Part shown: positions 1-8,779 of the stretch, piece after piece
Position numbering within the stretch: position 1 is the first letter of the stretch
Layout of the letters: each line of letters begins with the position of its first letter
The notes under the pieces: generated by a model
Seen by the model: the letters and a program-made list of their open reading frames with translations, nothing else
Databases searched by the model: none
Told to the model about the DNA's origin: nothing
Position numbers and translations under genes: made by a program
Source of the DNA: Symbiobacterium thermophilum IAM 14863
Lineage (GTDB): Bacteria > Bacillota > Sulfobacillia > Symbiobacteriales > Symbiobacteriaceae
Length of the DNA: 64,000 nt
Reading direction: 5' to 3'
NCBI RefSeq assembly: GCF_000009905.1
Contig: NC_006177.1
Coordinates: forward strand, 1,612,001 to 1,676,000

Positions 1-1
1 C

Positions 2-199
2 GAGCGGTACGGGCTCACTCGCCTGGACCCAGAACCGGTGGCGAACCTGGAGGCGATCGGCCGCTTCCGCGGCTTGCTCAGGGCCGGGGAACAGGTCGAC
101 CTGGACGCGGCCGCCCAGCTGGTCCTGCGGGAGTTCCGCGAGGGGCGGCTGGGGCGGGTGACCCTGCAACCGCCTGATCCACCCCCCGGGGGCGAATGA
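2..199 (+). CDS. rbgA: RbgA/YlqF ribosome-assembly GTPase, C-terminal end (partial)
   Basis: Open frame entering from the left edge and ending at TGA 197-199; about 65 residues are visible. The segment reads like the C-terminal helical tail of YlqF/RbgA GTPases, with the pattern RFRGLLRAGEQVDLDAAAQL followed by a terminal EFREGRLGRVTLQ. RbgA is a circularly permuted GTPase needed for late assembly of the 50S subunit. The GTPase motifs lie outside the window, so the call rests on the tail and on the following rnhB, the usual neighbour in Bacillus (rbgA-rnhB). Confidence 0.8.
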   Translation, partial: ERYGLTRLDPEPVANLEAIGRFRGLLRAGEQVDLDAAAQLVLREFREGRLGRVTLQPPDPPPGGE

Positions 200-205
200 T
201 GGGTA

Positions 206-233
206 TTGTATGTATACGGTGAAATCCTAATAT
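206..233 (+). promoter_or_regulatory. Possible sigma-A promoter in AT-rich gap before rnhB
   Basis: TTGTAT (206-211), a 16-nt spacer and TAATAT (228-233) lie in an AT-rich pocket (about 200-260) that stands out from the GC-rich surroundings. A strong Shine-Dalgarno-like TAGGAGG follows at about 247-253 but no start codon is properly spaced behind it, so I call no small gene there. rnhB may therefore have its own transcript apart from rbgA. Confidence 0.35.
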
Positions 234-373
234 ATCTTTATGTCCGTAGGAGGATTTTTCTCACACACCGCCGAAACTGACATGCACGATTTAACCGTGT
301 TGAAGGCCTAAAGGGTGTGGACCGCGTGGGACCGCAACCCGCCGGAGGCCGCTGATTGGGTGGGGGTGAACCG

Positions 374-1183
374 GTGAGGCGAATCATCCTGAAACGGATG
401 AGCTTGAAGCGTCTACAGGCACTGATGGCAGAGCAGGGGCCGGACATCTACCCGGAGGTCATCGCAGCGCTCAAAGACGATCCCCGGGAAGGGGCCCAGC
501 GGCTGGTGCGTCAGTGTCAGACCTACCTGAAGGAGCGGGAGCGGCAGCGGGCGGTGCTCCAGCGGATGTACAACTACGAGCGGCAGCTGTGGTCCATGGG
601 CTACCGCCACATCGCGGGCATCGACGAGGTCGGCAGGGGGCCGCTGGCCGGGCCTGTGGTGGCGGCGGCGGTGATCCTCCCCGGAGAGGTGGAGCTGCCG
701 GGTATTGAGGAGGCGAAGCGGCTTTCGGATCGGCGGCGGATGGAGCTGTACAGGCGCATCCGCGAGGTGGCCGTGGCCGTGGGGGTCGGCCTGGTGCAGC
801 CGGAGGGCATCGATGAGGCCAGCGTGGTGGTGGCCACGTACAAGGCCATGATGAAGGCGGTGGCGGACCTGCCCGTCACGCCCGACTACCTGCTCATCGA
901 CGGCGTGCACCTGCCCAACGTTTCACAGCCCCAGGTGCCCGTGGTGGGCGGGGAGACGCTCTCGTGTTCCATTGCGGCGGCGGCCGTGGTGGCCAAGGTG
1001 GTGCGGGACGAGTACATGGTGGAGATGGACGCCAAGTACCCGGCTTACGGCTTTGCCCACCACAAAGGCTACGGCACCCCGGAGCACCGGCTGGCGCTGG
1101 AGCGCTACGGGCCCTGTCCGATCCACCGGAAGCCTTCGGACGGCACGCCCGCCGGGGCGGTGCTGCTGTTCACGGAGGGCTAG
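374..1183 (+). CDS. rnhB: Ribonuclease HII
   Basis: RNase HII cleaves the RNA strand of RNA-DNA hybrids and starts removal of ribonucleotides misincorporated into DNA. The frame carries the diagnostic [20 protein letters not shown] block with the first catalytic Asp and Glu, the LLIDG segment with another acidic residue, and the KVVRDEYM region. About 80 residues of helical N-terminal extension precede the catalytic domain, as in Bacillus RnhB. With the GTG at 374 (GGGGGTGA upstream) the protein is 269 aa; an in-frame TTG at 356 with GGAGG at 342-346 is an alternative. Its stop abuts the next start, so it is co-transcribed with yraN. Confidence 0.93.
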
Positions 1184-1540
1184 GTGAGCCGCCGCGTCGG
1201 CGAGGCGGGGGAGCAGGCCGCTGCAGAGTTCCTGACGGCCTCCGGATACCGCATCATCGCCCGCAACGTGCGCTTCCGTTCGGGTGAGATCGACCTGATC
1301 GCCCAGGACGGGGGCGTGCTCGTTTTCGTGGAGGTGAAGACCCGACGCGGACGGAGGTACGGGACGCCGGGCGAGGCGGTGACGGCGGCGAAGCAGCGGC
1401 GGCTGGCCCGCCTGGCCTCCCTCTACCTGGCCCGCCTCGGATCGGAGCCCCCGCCGTGCCGGTTCGACGTCGTGGAGGTGGAGCCGGGCCCCGACGGGCG
1501 CCTGCGCTGCCGGCTGATCCAGAATGCGTTCCACGCGTGA
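1184..1540 (+). CDS. yraN: YraN/UPF0102 family nuclease-fold protein
   Basis: 118-aa protein of the UPF0102 (YraN) family, which has a restriction-endonuclease-like fold. The family signature is present: GEAGEQAAAEFL near the N terminus, then GEIDLIAQD and VFVEVKTR, giving the acidic/Lys triad (E..D..ExK) expected of PD-(D/E)XK enzymes. The GTG start follows the rnhB stop immediately (TAG then GTG), so the two are translationally adjacent. The biological role of the family is not settled; rnhB-yraN adjacency is common and suggests nucleic-acid metabolism. Confidence 0.88.
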   Translation: MSRRVGEAGEQAAAEFLTASGYRIIARNVRFRSGEIDLIAQDGGVLVFVEVKTRRGRRYGTPGEAVTAAKQRRLARLASLYLARLGSEPPPCRFDVVEVEPGPDGRLRCRLIQNAFHA

Positions 1541-1577
1541 GCGGAGCCGTTCCGGTGACGAACCGGAACGGCTCCGC
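1541..1577 (+). terminator. Strong hairpin after yraN
   Basis: A perfect 16-bp stem (1541-1556 with 1562-1577) around a 5-nt loop begins at the second base of the yraN stop region. It is followed by CTGCTTTGCT, a poor U-tract, so termination is likely but not by a textbook poly-U. It closes the rnhB-yraN unit. Confidence 0.7.
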
Positions 1578-1864
1578 CTGCTTTGCTCACGGTGCCGTCG
1601 GCCTTGGGAAGACCACCGCCCGCGCCCGCGGCCCGGGGCGCCGTGTGAACCGCTTCACCCGATCCTGCCGTTCGCGGGGCTGTCCGGGCCAGGCCCCGGG
1701 CGGCCTCCGCCACCTGCTCCGACGAGGTGCCAGCTCCTCCACGGTGACGGATACCTCTTCCGCTGCGAAGGCGTTCTCCACCGGCTGGCACAGGGAAGGG
1801 GGAGATTGACAAGAATGAGAATCTGTGGCACGATGTACCCGAGGCGAACGTCTGTTGGCGGGGG
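1578..1864. other. Gene-poor gap between yraN and comM
   Basis: About 290 bases with no convincing gene. Open frames on the minus strand here (1587-1781 and longer) lack a Shine-Dalgarno site and read as low-complexity Arg/Ala/Pro protein. The right end holds the probable comM promoter. The rest shows nothing I can name. Confidence 0.5.
1806..1834 (+). promoter_or_regulatory. Probable comM promoter
   Basis: A perfect TTGACA -35 (1806-1811), 17-nt spacer and a weak CACGAT -10 (1829-1834) lie 31 bases before the comM start, immediately after the GC-rich gap becomes AT-richer. Confidence 0.5.
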
Positions 1865-3397
1865 GTGCGGCGGGTGTTCGTACGGGTGTGGAGCTTCACC
1901 CTGCAGGGGATCGAGGCGCTGCCGGTCGCCGTGGAGGTCGATGTGAGCCCGGGCCTTCCCTCCTTTGAAATCGTCGGACTGCCCGACGCGGCCGTGCGGG
2001 AGGCCCGGGAGCGGGTGCGGGCCGCGGTCCGCAATGGCGGGTGGCCGTTCCCGCTGCAGCGGATCACGGTGAACCTGGCCCCCGCCCACACCCGGAAGGA
2101 GGGGGCTGGATTCGACCTGGCCATCGCCCTTGGGGTCCTGGCTGCGGCGGGCGCCTTCCATCCGTCGGCCCTGGCGGGCATCGCGGTGGCGGGCGAGCTG
2201 GCCCTGGACGGCGGCGTGCGTCCGGTGCGGGGGGCGCTTGCCATGGCGATGGCGCTGGAGCCGGGCCGCCGGCTCGTGCTGCCCCCGGAGAGCGCGCGGG
2301 AGGCGGCCGCGTGCGGGGCCGACGTCCTGGCCGCGCCGCACCTTGCCGATCTGGTCGCGCACCTGCGCGGGGAACGGGTCCTGGCGGCGCCAGACCCGGC
2401 GCCGCCCGTGGCCGGTGGCTGCGACGGGGACGTCGACCTCGCCCTGGTGCGCGGCCAGCCGGTGGCCCGGCGCGCCCTGGAGGTGGCCGCCGCCGGGGGT
2501 CACAACCTGTACATGGTCGGCCCGCCGGGCGCCGGCAAGAGCCTGCTGGCCCGCTGCCTGCCCACGATCCTGCCGCCGCTGGACGAGGCCGAGGCGCTGG
2601 AGGTGAGCCGCATCCACAGCGTGGCCGGGGAACTGGGGCCGGGCGGTCTTCTTCGCCGGCGGCCGTTCCGGGCGCCCCATCACTCCATCTCCCGGGCCGC
2701 CATGCTGGGCGGCGGGAATCCCCTCCGGCCCGGGGAGGTGACGCTGGCCCACCGCGGCGTGCTCTTCCTCGACGAGATGCCCGAGTTCCGGCGCGACGTG
2801 CTGGAGGGCCTCAGGCAGCCGCTGGAGGACGGCGTCGTGCGGGTGGCGCGGGCGCATGCGCACCTGACCTTCCCGGCCCGGCCCACGCTGGTGGCGGCGG
2901 CCAACCCGTGTCCCTGCGGTCACCTGGGCGATCCCGTGCATGCGTGCACGTGCACGGCCACCGCGGTCCACCTCTACCGCAACCGGCTCTCGGGCCCCCT
3001 GCGCGACCGGTTCGACCTGCAGGTGTACCTGCAGCCGGTGCCCTACGCCGCGTACCGGGCAGCGGCGGCCGGAGAGTCCTCCCGGGCGGTCGCGGAGCGG
3101 GTCCGGGAGGCGAGGGAGCGGCAGCGGCGCCGGCTGGCGCAGCACGGTTGCTCCAGCAACGCCGAGATGGGCCCCGCCCTGATCCGCCGCTTCTGCCGCA
3201 TTCCGCCGGGCGCGGAGGCGCTGCTGCGGGAAGCCGTGGACCGCTTCGGCCTGTCGGTCAGAGGCTGCGATCGTGTGCTCCGGGTGGCCCGCACCCTGGC
3301 CGATCTGGAAGGCGCGGACACCGTCGAGCTCCGGCACCTGGCGGAGGCGCTGCAGTACCGCGGCGTCGGTGCGGCGCCCGTCCGGCAGGGCGCATGA
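1865..3397 (+). CDS. comM: ComM/YifB family AAA+ ATPase (Mg-chelatase-like)
   Basis: 510-aa member of the YifB/ComM family. The N-terminal half is a Lon-S5-type domain (SPGLPSFEIVGLPDAAVREA, then KEGAGFDLAIALGVL). It is followed by a Mg-chelatase ChlI-type ATPase with Walker A GPPGAGKSLLA (around residue 220), Walker B VLFLDEMPEF, and a cysteine cluster NPCPCGHLGD and CTCTATAV. ComM is a hexameric helicase promoting branch migration during natural transformation in Gram-negatives; the role in Firmicutes is less clear. GTG at 1865 is taken as start; GTG 1874 or 1883 are possible. Proximity to dprA, another transformation gene, is suggestive. Confidence 0.9.
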   Translation: MRRVFVRVWSFTLQGIEALPVAVEVDVSPGLPSFEIVGLPDAAVREARERVRAAVRNGGWPFPLQRITVNLAPAHTRKEGAGFDLAIALGVLAAAGAFHPSALAGIAVAGELALDGGVRPVRGALAMAMALEPGRRLVLPPESAREAAACGADVLAAPHLADLVAHLRGERVLAAPDPAPPVAGGCDGDVDLALVRGQPVARRALEVAAAGGHNLYMVGPPGAGKSLLARCLPTILPPLDEAEALEVSRIHSVAGELGPGGLLRRRPFRAPHHSISRAAMLGGGNPLRPGEVTLAHRGVLFLDEMPEFRRDVLEGLRQPLEDGVVRVARAHAHLTFPARPTLVAAANPCPCGHLGDPVHACTCTATAVHLYRNRLSGPLRDRFDLQVYLQPVPYAAYRAAAAGESSRAVAERVREARERQRRRLAQHGCSSNAEMGPALIRRFCRIPPGAEALLREAVDRFGLSVRGCDRVLRVARTLADLEGADTVELRHLAEALQYRGVGAAPVRQGA

Positions 3398-3491
3398 GGC
3401 CGACAGGCGGAGTCTGGTACGCACTGCGCCGTACGCGCATGCTATCGCCTGACTGCACACCGCGGTCAACCTGTACCCAGGAGGGATCAGA

Positions 3492-3740
3492 TTGGCGGAG
3501 CAGGACCGGCGTACGGTTCACGAAGGACCCATGGCCGACCGGCGGGGTCCCGGGTGGCGGCAGGACGCCGCCGAGCTCGAGGCCCGGGACCGGGAGCGCA
3601 AGGAGAACCCCATGGGGGCGCTGCCGAACAACCTGACGACCATCGACAAGGCGCATGCGGCGCGGGCCAAGTCGGACGAGGGATCCGTGGATCCGCAGGC
3701 CGACCTGGGAGGGGGCGCTGCCGGGGAGAGCGAAGAATAG
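3492..3740 (+). CDS. Small charged hypothetical protein
   Basis: 82-aa highly hydrophilic protein rich in Asp, Glu, Arg, Ala and Gly, with no membrane segment and no motif I recognise. The TTG start at 3492 has a good AGGAGGG site at 3479-3485. Composition suggests a largely disordered protein. It stands between comM and the TusA-like gene and is separated from the latter by a hairpin. Function unknown. Confidence 0.55.
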   Translation: MAEQDRRTVHEGPMADRRGPGWRQDAAELEARDRERKENPMGALPNNLTTIDKAHAARAKSDEGSVDPQADLGGGAAGESEE

Positions 3741-3745
3741 GGAGA

Positions 3746-3782
3746 GCGGCTGGGGAGGCGGGGACCACCGGCCTCCCCGCTG
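3746..3782 (+). terminator. Hairpin after the small charged gene
   Basis: GGGGAGGC (3752-3759) pairs with GCCTCCCC (3771-3778), extended by flanking AGCGG/GCTGC. No U-tract follows, so this is a terminator-like or mRNA-stabilising stem. Confidence 0.45.
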
Positions 3783-3820
3783 CATGGATCGGCCTTGAAC
3801 CCACCGGGAGGGAACACGAC

Positions 3821-4084
3821 GTGTCGACTACGGGCCAGGGAACGCTGCCTCAGCCGGATCGCGCGATCGACCTGCGCGGCGACGTCTGTCCGGTCACCTT
3901 CGCCAAGACCAAGATCGCCCTGGAGGAGATGCAGATCGGCCAGGTGCTGCTGGTGCGGCTCGATTACGAGCCCGCCACGCGCAACGTCCCGCGGAGTGCA
4001 GAGCTCTACGGCGACGAGGTGCTCGCCGTAAGGCAGGTGGGCGAGCGGGAGTGGGAGGTTTGGCTCCGCAAGCGGGTGGAGTGA
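3821..4084 (+). CDS. TusA-like sulfurtransferase family protein
   Basis: 87-aa protein with the TusA/SirA fold signature: an AIDLRGDVCPVTFAKTKIAL block followed by LEEMQIGQVLLVRLDYEPA and a C-terminal strand. Classical TusA uses Cys in a CPxP motif to relay persulfide sulfur; here the Cys-Pro is kept but the second Pro is Thr (CPVT), as in some TusA paralogue groups. The GTG start at 3821 has GGGAGGG at 3807-3813. Sulfur transfer is inferred from the family; the actual partner is unknown. Confidence 0.75.
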   Translation: MSTTGQGTLPQPDRAIDLRGDVCPVTFAKTKIALEEMQIGQVLLVRLDYEPATRNVPRSAELYGDEVLAVRQVGEREWEVWLRKRVE

Positions 4085-4101
4085 GGACTCGGCCGCCACT
4101 C

Positions 4102-4130
4102 TTTCCAAACGTTGGATCGTCCGCTATAAT
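4102..4130 (+). promoter_or_regulatory. Sigma-A promoter for the M20 peptidase gene
   Basis: TTTCCA (4102-4107), 17-nt spacer and a perfect TATAAT (4125-4130), 31 bases before the ATG of the peptidase gene. One of the clearest promoters in the window. Confidence 0.75.
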
Positions 4131-4161
4131 CGGAGATTGAACCGCAAAGGGGCGATGTCGC

Positions 4162-5316
4162 ATGATCCTGGAGCACCCGACTGCCTGCCGCCTCGTGGCC
4201 GAAGCAGAGTTGGCACTGCCTGAGCTCGTGCGGGAGGTCATCGCCGTCTGCGAGATCCCCGCCCCCACGTTCCACGAAGCCGAGCGCGCCGCTTACGTGG
4301 AGCGGCGGATGCAGGAGGTCGGTCTCCGCGAGGTGAGGCGCGATGCGGTCGGCAACGTCATCGGCCGGCTGCGGGGGAACGGGACGGGGCCGAACCTTCT
4401 GATTGCGGCGCACCTGGACACCGTGTTTCCCGCCGGCACCGACGTGACCGTGCGACCGGACGGCGACATCCTCCGGGCCCCCGGCGTGGGCGACAACTCC
4501 TCCAGCGTGGCGACGATGCTGCATGCGGCCCGCCTGCTGGTCAAGAACGACGTGCCGCTGGCGGGCGACGTCATCTTCGCGGCCACCTGCGGGGAGGAAG
4601 GGCTCGGCAACCTGGAGGGCATGCGAGCCGTGGTCGAGGCGCTGAAGGACGAGATCGACTACGTGATCGCCCTGGACGGCAGCCTCGGCGGCATGGTGCG
4701 GGAGGGCGTGGGCAGCCGGCGGTTCCGGCTGGTGGTCGCCACCAGCGGCGGCCACTCCTGGGGCGCGTTCGGTGCGCCCAGCGCCATCCACAGCCTCGGT
4801 CGCATCATCGCCCGCATCAGCGAGCTGCGCGTGCCCACCCACCCGAAGACGACCTACAACGTCGGCGTCATCTCCGGCGGAACCTCCATCAACACCATCG
4901 CCGCCCGGGCCGAGGCGCTCATCGACCTGCGCTCGCTGGACCGGGGCGAGCTGGTGCGGCTGGAGGAGCGGGTGTTGCGCATCGTGCGCGCCGAGGAGCG
5001 GGAGTCCGGCGTGAGGGCCACCCTGGAGCTCCTGGGGGACCGGCCCACCGGATCGATCCCGGACACCCATCCCCTGTGCAACCTGGTCCGGAGGGTCCAC
5101 CGGGAACTGGGCCTGCAGACGCGCAGCTACCCCTCGTCCACCGACGGCAACATCCCGCTGTCGATGGGGATCCCGGCCGTCACGGTGGGCGTCACGCTGG
5201 GGGGCAACGGCCACCGGCTGGATGAGTACATCTATACCACCCCGCTCACCAAGGGGCTGGCCCAGGTGCTGCTCCTGGTGCTCGGGGCGCAGGAACTGCC
5301 GCAGCGGGCCCGGTAG
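4162..5316 (+). CDS. M20 family metallopeptidase/amidohydrolase
   Basis: 384-aa protein of the M20/M28 zinc-peptidase clan. Metal-site motifs appear in order: LLIAAHLDTVFPAG (His and Asp), GVGDNSSSVATML (bridging Asp), AATCGEEGLGN (catalytic Glu pair), ALDGSLGG (Asp), and a C-terminal GGNGHRLDEYI (last His). The dimerisation insert contains TSGGHSWGAFG and ISGGTSINTIA. This resembles PepT/CPG2-type di- or tripeptidases acting in the cytoplasm; exact substrate cannot be read. ATG 4162 is preceded by an AAAGGGGCGA site and its own promoter. Confidence 0.85.
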   Translation: MILEHPTACRLVAEAELALPELVREVIAVCEIPAPTFHEAERAAYVERRMQEVGLREVRRDAVGNVIGRLRGNGTGPNLLIAAHLDTVFPAGTDVTVRPDGDILRAPGVGDNSSSVATMLHAARLLVKNDVPLAGDVIFAATCGEEGLGNLEGMRAVVEALKDEIDYVIALDGSLGGMVREGVGSRRFRLVVATSGGHSWGAFGAPSAIHSLGRIIARISELRVPTHPKTTYNVGVISGGTSINTIAARAEALIDLRSLDRGELVRLEERVLRIVRAEERESGVRATLELLGDRPTGSIPDTHPLCNLVRRVHRELGLQTRSYPSSTDGNIPLSMGIPAVTVGVTLGGNGHRLDEYIYTTPLTKGLAQVLLLVLGAQELPQRAR

Positions 5317-5334
5317 CCGGAAGGCCGGGCTTTT
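5308..5334 (+). terminator. Short terminator after the M20 peptidase gene
   Basis: GCCCGG (5308-5313) pairs with CCGGGC (5325-5330) and is followed directly by TTTT. The stem is short and overlaps the stop codon; modest strength. Confidence 0.4.
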
Positions 5335-5400
5335 CGTGTGGAAGGCACCAAACCGAAGGCCGGCTGCCCCCGGGCGGCCGGCCGCGTGGGGGAGAGCGGC

Positions 5401-6498
5401 ATGGAGGGCGCCCTGGTCTGGCTGATTTACCAGCGCGCGCCGGGGGTGGGCCGGCGGCGCATGGCGCAGCTCATGCGTACCTATCCCGACCCCGAGGTGG
5501 CCTGGCGGTTGGGGAAAGCGGAACTGGCCGCCGTGCGGGGGTTCAGACCGGATATCGTCGAGGCCTTGCTGGCCGTGCGGAAGAGCGCGGAGGCGCGCCG
5601 CGACGCGGAGCGGGAGCTGGAGCGTGCCCGCCGCGCCGGCCTCCGCGTACTCTGTTATGGCACCCGGGGCTACCCGGAACGGCTGGCCGAGATCCCCGTC
5701 CCGCCGCCCGTGCTCTACCAGTACGGGCCGTGGGAGCCCGACGGCCGTCCGGTGGTGGCCATCGTCGGCACCCGTCGGCCCACCGCCTACGGGCTGGCGG
5801 TGGCGGAACAGCTGGGCCGGGAGCTTGCACAGCTGGGCGCGGTGGTCGTCAGCGGGATGGCCCGGGGCATCGACACCGAGGCGCACCGCGGGGCCCTGGA
5901 AGCAGGGGGAACTTCGGTCGCCGTACTTGGCGGCGGCGCCGATGTCTGCTATCCTCAGGAGTCGGCGGCGCTGTACCGGCAGATGCGGGAAACCGGTGCG
6001 ATCCTGTCGGAGCAGCCGCCCGGCACCGCCCCGCGCCCCGAGAACTTCCCGGAGCGGAACCGGATCATCACGGGCCTCAGCCACGGGGTGATCCTGGTGG
6101 AGGCCGGGGAGCGGTCGGGCACGCTGATCACGGCTGCACACGCCATCGAGCAGGACCGGGATCTGTTTGTGGTGCCGGGGCCGGTCACCAGCCCCCTCTC
6201 GAGGGGCCTCTACAAGTACGTCCGCGACGGCGCCGGACTGGCCGTCAGCGCCGCCCAGGTGCTGGAGGACCTGGGCTTTCTCCCTTCGGCGGAAGGTCCG
6301 CTTCACTTCACCCCCAGGGGCCTGACGGAGTTGGAGCAGCGGGTGCTGGGCTGGATGGGCAGCGCCCCGTGGTGGCCCGGCGACCTGGCAGAGAGCAGCG
6401 GCCTCCCGCTGCCGGAGGTGCAGGCCTGCCTGACGATGCTGGAGATCCGCAGCGCGGTCCGGCGCCTGCCCGATGGGCAATATATCCGAATTGGATAG
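5401..6498 (+). CDS. dprA: DNA-processing protein DprA
   Basis: DprA binds incoming single-stranded DNA and loads RecA during natural transformation. The 365-aa protein shows an N-terminal helix-hairpin-helix-like region, then the Rossmann core with VVAIVGTRRPTAYG, VVSGMARGIDTEAHRGAL, TSVAVLGGGADVCYP, PENFPERNRIITGLS and SGTLITAAHAIEQ, and a C-terminal winged-helix (DML1-like) tail. ATG 5401 has GGGGGAGAG just upstream; an upstream in-frame GTG at 5338 would add 21 residues without family similarity. It lies just ahead of topA, the conserved Firmicute order. Confidence 0.92.
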   Translation: MEGALVWLIYQRAPGVGRRRMAQLMRTYPDPEVAWRLGKAELAAVRGFRPDIVEALLAVRKSAEARRDAERELERARRAGLRVLCYGTRGYPERLAEIPVPPPVLYQYGPWEPDGRPVVAIVGTRRPTAYGLAVAEQLGRELAQLGAVVVSGMARGIDTEAHRGALEAGGTSVAVLGGGADVCYPQESAALYRQMRETGAILSEQPPGTAPRPENFPERNRIITGLSHGVILVEAGERSGTLITAAHAIEQDRDLFVVPGPVTSPLSRGLYKYVRDGAGLAVSAAQVLEDLGFLPSAEGPLHFTPRGLTELEQRVLGWMGSAPWWPGDLAESSGLPLPEVQACLTMLEIRSAVRRLPDGQYIRIG

Positions 6499-6571
6499 AC
6501 CACACGCGGAAGGAATAGTCTATGGAACACGAGCGTCGTGCTCTGGCATGTCACACGGGGGTGTGGACTGC

Positions 6572-8779
6572 TTGCCGAAGAGCCTGATCATCGTCGAGTC
6601 CCCGGCCAAGGCGAAGACCATTGAGAAGTTCCTCGGGCGGAAGTACGCCGTGAAGGCCTCCATGGGCCACGTGCGCGACCTGCCCAAGAGCCAGCTGGGG
6701 GTCTCGGTGGAGAACGACTTCGAACCGAAATACATCACGATCCGCGGCAAGGGCGACATCCTGAAGGAGCTGCGGGAGAGCGCGCGCAAGGCCGATCGGG
6801 TCTACCTGGCCACAGACCCGGACCGGGAGGGTGAGGCGATTTCGTGGCACCTGGCCCAGGTCCTGAAGCTGCCGCTGGACGAGCCGCTGCGCATCGAGTT
6901 CCACGAGATCACGAAGGATGCCATCCAGCGGGCGATCAAGCAGCCCAGGCCCATCGACCTGAACCGGGTGGAGGCGCAGCAGGCGCGCCGGGTGCTCGAC
7001 CGGCTCGTGGGGTACAAGCTGAGTCCGCTGCTGTGGCGCAAGGTACGGCGCGGCCTCTCCGCGGGGCGGGTGCAGTCGGTGGCGGTGCGGCTGATCGTCG
7101 ACCGCGAGCGCGAGATCCAGGCGTTCCAGCCGGAGGAGTACTGGACCCTGGACGCCAGGCTGTCAACGGCCTTTGCCCAGTCCTTCAGCGCCCGGTACTG
7201 GGGCATGGGCGAGCAGAAGGCGGACCTGAAGACGCAGGATCAGGTACGGGCGGTGGTGCACCAGGTGGCCGGAGACCGGCTGCCGGCCGGTAACGCCGCG
7301 GTGAGCGGGGAGGGCACGCCCGGCGATCCGTTCACCGAGGTGCTGGACCTCGCCGGCGAGGGCCTCGTCCTGCAGGTGCGCAGCGTGAAGCGGCGCGAGA
7401 AGAAGCGGAACCCCGCGTACCCCTTCACCACGTCCAGCCTGCAGCAGGAGGCCTCCCGCAAGTTGGGGTTCAGCGTGCGGCGTACGATGGCGGTGGCCCA
7501 GCAACTCTACGAGGGGCTGCCGCTGGGCGAGGAAGGCCACACCGGCCTGGTGACCTACATCCGCACCGACTCCACCCGGATCGCCGACGAAGCCGCCCGG
7601 GCGGCGGCGGAGTTCATCGAGCGGCAGTACGGGAAAGACTACGTCCCGGAGCGGCGGCGTGAGCCGGACCGGCGCGCCGGCGAACAGGGAGCCCACGAGG
7701 CCATCCGCCCGACGGACGTCACCCGGACGCCGGAGTCGGTGAAGCCGTACCTCACGCCGGACCAATACCGGCTCTACCGGCTGATCTGGGAGCGCTTCCT
7801 GGCGAGCCAGATGGCTCCCGCCGTGCTCGACACGGTCACGGTGGAGCTGGTAGCGGGGGAGCACGTGTTCCGGGCCAGCGGGCAGAGCATCCGTTTCCCG
7901 GGGTTCATGAAGGTCTACATCGAGGGCGAGGACGACGACGGCCAGCGGGAGGAGGGCGACGATCTGCTGCCCGAGCTGGCCGAGGGGCAGCAGGTCACCC
8001 TGCAGACGCTGGAGGCGCGGCAGCACTTTACGCAGCCGCCGCCCCGGTACTCCGAGGCCATGCTGGTCAAGGCCCTGGAGGAGCGGGGGATCGGCCGGCC
8101 GTCCACGTACGCGCCCATCATCGGAACCATTCAGACCCGCGGCTACGTCGAAAAGCGGGATAAGCGTTTCTATCCCACGGAGCTCGGCGTGCTGGTCACG
8201 GACATCCTGAAGGAGTACTTCCCGGACATCATCGACGTCGAGTTCACCGCCCACCTGGAAGGTAAGCTGGACGAGGTGGAGGAGGGGCGGGTGAACTGGC
8301 GGGAGCTGATCCGGCGGTTCTACGGCCCCTTCGAGGAGACGCTGAAGCAAGCCGAGGAGAAGGTGGGCGGGTTCGAGCTGGAGGACGAGGTCTCCGACGT
8401 GCCCTGCGAGAAGTGCGGCCGGCTGATGGTCGTGAAGCACGGCCGGTTCGGCAAGTTCCTGGCCTGCCCGGGCTTCCCCGAGTGCAAGTCCACCAAGCCG
8501 ATCCTGGAGGAGACGGGCGTCACCTGCCCGGCCTGCGGCACCGGCCGCATCGTGGAGCGGAAGTCCAAGAAGGGCGGCAGGCGGTTCTACGGCTGCACCA
8601 ACTACCCCGACTGCAACTTCGTGTCGTGGGAGAAGCCCGTGAACCGGCTCTGCCCGGAGTGCGGCGCCCCCTACCTGGTCGAGAAGCGGATCAAGGAGCT
8701 GGGCCTCAGCCACGTCTGCAAGCAGCCGGACTGCGGGTACGTGGAACCGGTGGAGAGCATGGAAGAGGTGCATGCCTGA
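6572..8779 (+). CDS. topA: DNA topoisomerase I
   Basis: Type IA topoisomerase that relaxes negative supercoils. From TTG 6572 the 735-aa protein starts with the Toprim block (SLIIVESPAKAKTIEKFLG, then YLATDPDREGEAISWHLA). The core contains the active-site Tyr in GLVTYIRTDSTRI (about residue 329) and QGAHEAIRPTD. Three C-terminal zinc ribbons follow, beginning CEKCGRLM, CPACGTGR and CPECGAPY. GGGGGTG lies 8 bases before the TTG. The open frame extends upstream into the dprA end, but that stretch has no family match. The trmFO start follows the stop directly. Confidence 0.95.
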   Translation: MPKSLIIVESPAKAKTIEKFLGRKYAVKASMGHVRDLPKSQLGVSVENDFEPKYITIRGKGDILKELRESARKADRVYLATDPDREGEAISWHLAQVLKLPLDEPLRIEFHEITKDAIQRAIKQPRPIDLNRVEAQQARRVLDRLVGYKLSPLLWRKVRRGLSAGRVQSVAVRLIVDREREIQAFQPEEYWTLDARLSTAFAQSFSARYWGMGEQKADLKTQDQVRAVVHQVAGDRLPAGNAAVSGEGTPGDPFTEVLDLAGEGLVLQVRSVKRREKKRNPAYPFTTSSLQQEASRKLGFSVRRTMAVAQQLYEGLPLGEEGHTGLVTYIRTDSTRIADEAARAAAEFIERQYGKDYVPERRREPDRRAGEQGAHEAIRPTDVTRTPESVKPYLTPDQYRLYRLIWERFLASQMAPAVLDTVTVELVAGEHVFRASGQSIRFPGFMKVYIEGEDDDGQREEGDDLLPELAEGQQVTLQTLEARQHFTQPPPRYSEAMLVKALEERGIGRPSTYAPIIGTIQTRGYVEKRDKRFYPTELGVLVTDILKEYFPDIIDVEFTAHLEGKLDEVEEGRVNWRELIRRFYGPFEETLKQAEEKVGGFELEDEVSDVPCEKCGRLMVVKHGRFGKFLACPGFPECKSTKPILEETGVTCPACGTGRIVERKSKKGGRRFYGCTNYPDCNFVSWEKPVNRLCPECGAPYLVEKRIKELGLSHVCKQPDCGYVEPVESMEEVHA

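Noticed and set aside
245-260. Strong TAGGAGG upstream of rnhB as start of a small gene
   Set aside because: No start codon within a workable distance; the next ATG is over 25 bases away.
1587-1781. Possible minus-strand gene in the yraN-comM gap
   Set aside because: No Shine-Dalgarno site, no family resemblance, and protein composition typical of GC-rich non-coding sequence. A decayed gene cannot be fully excluded.
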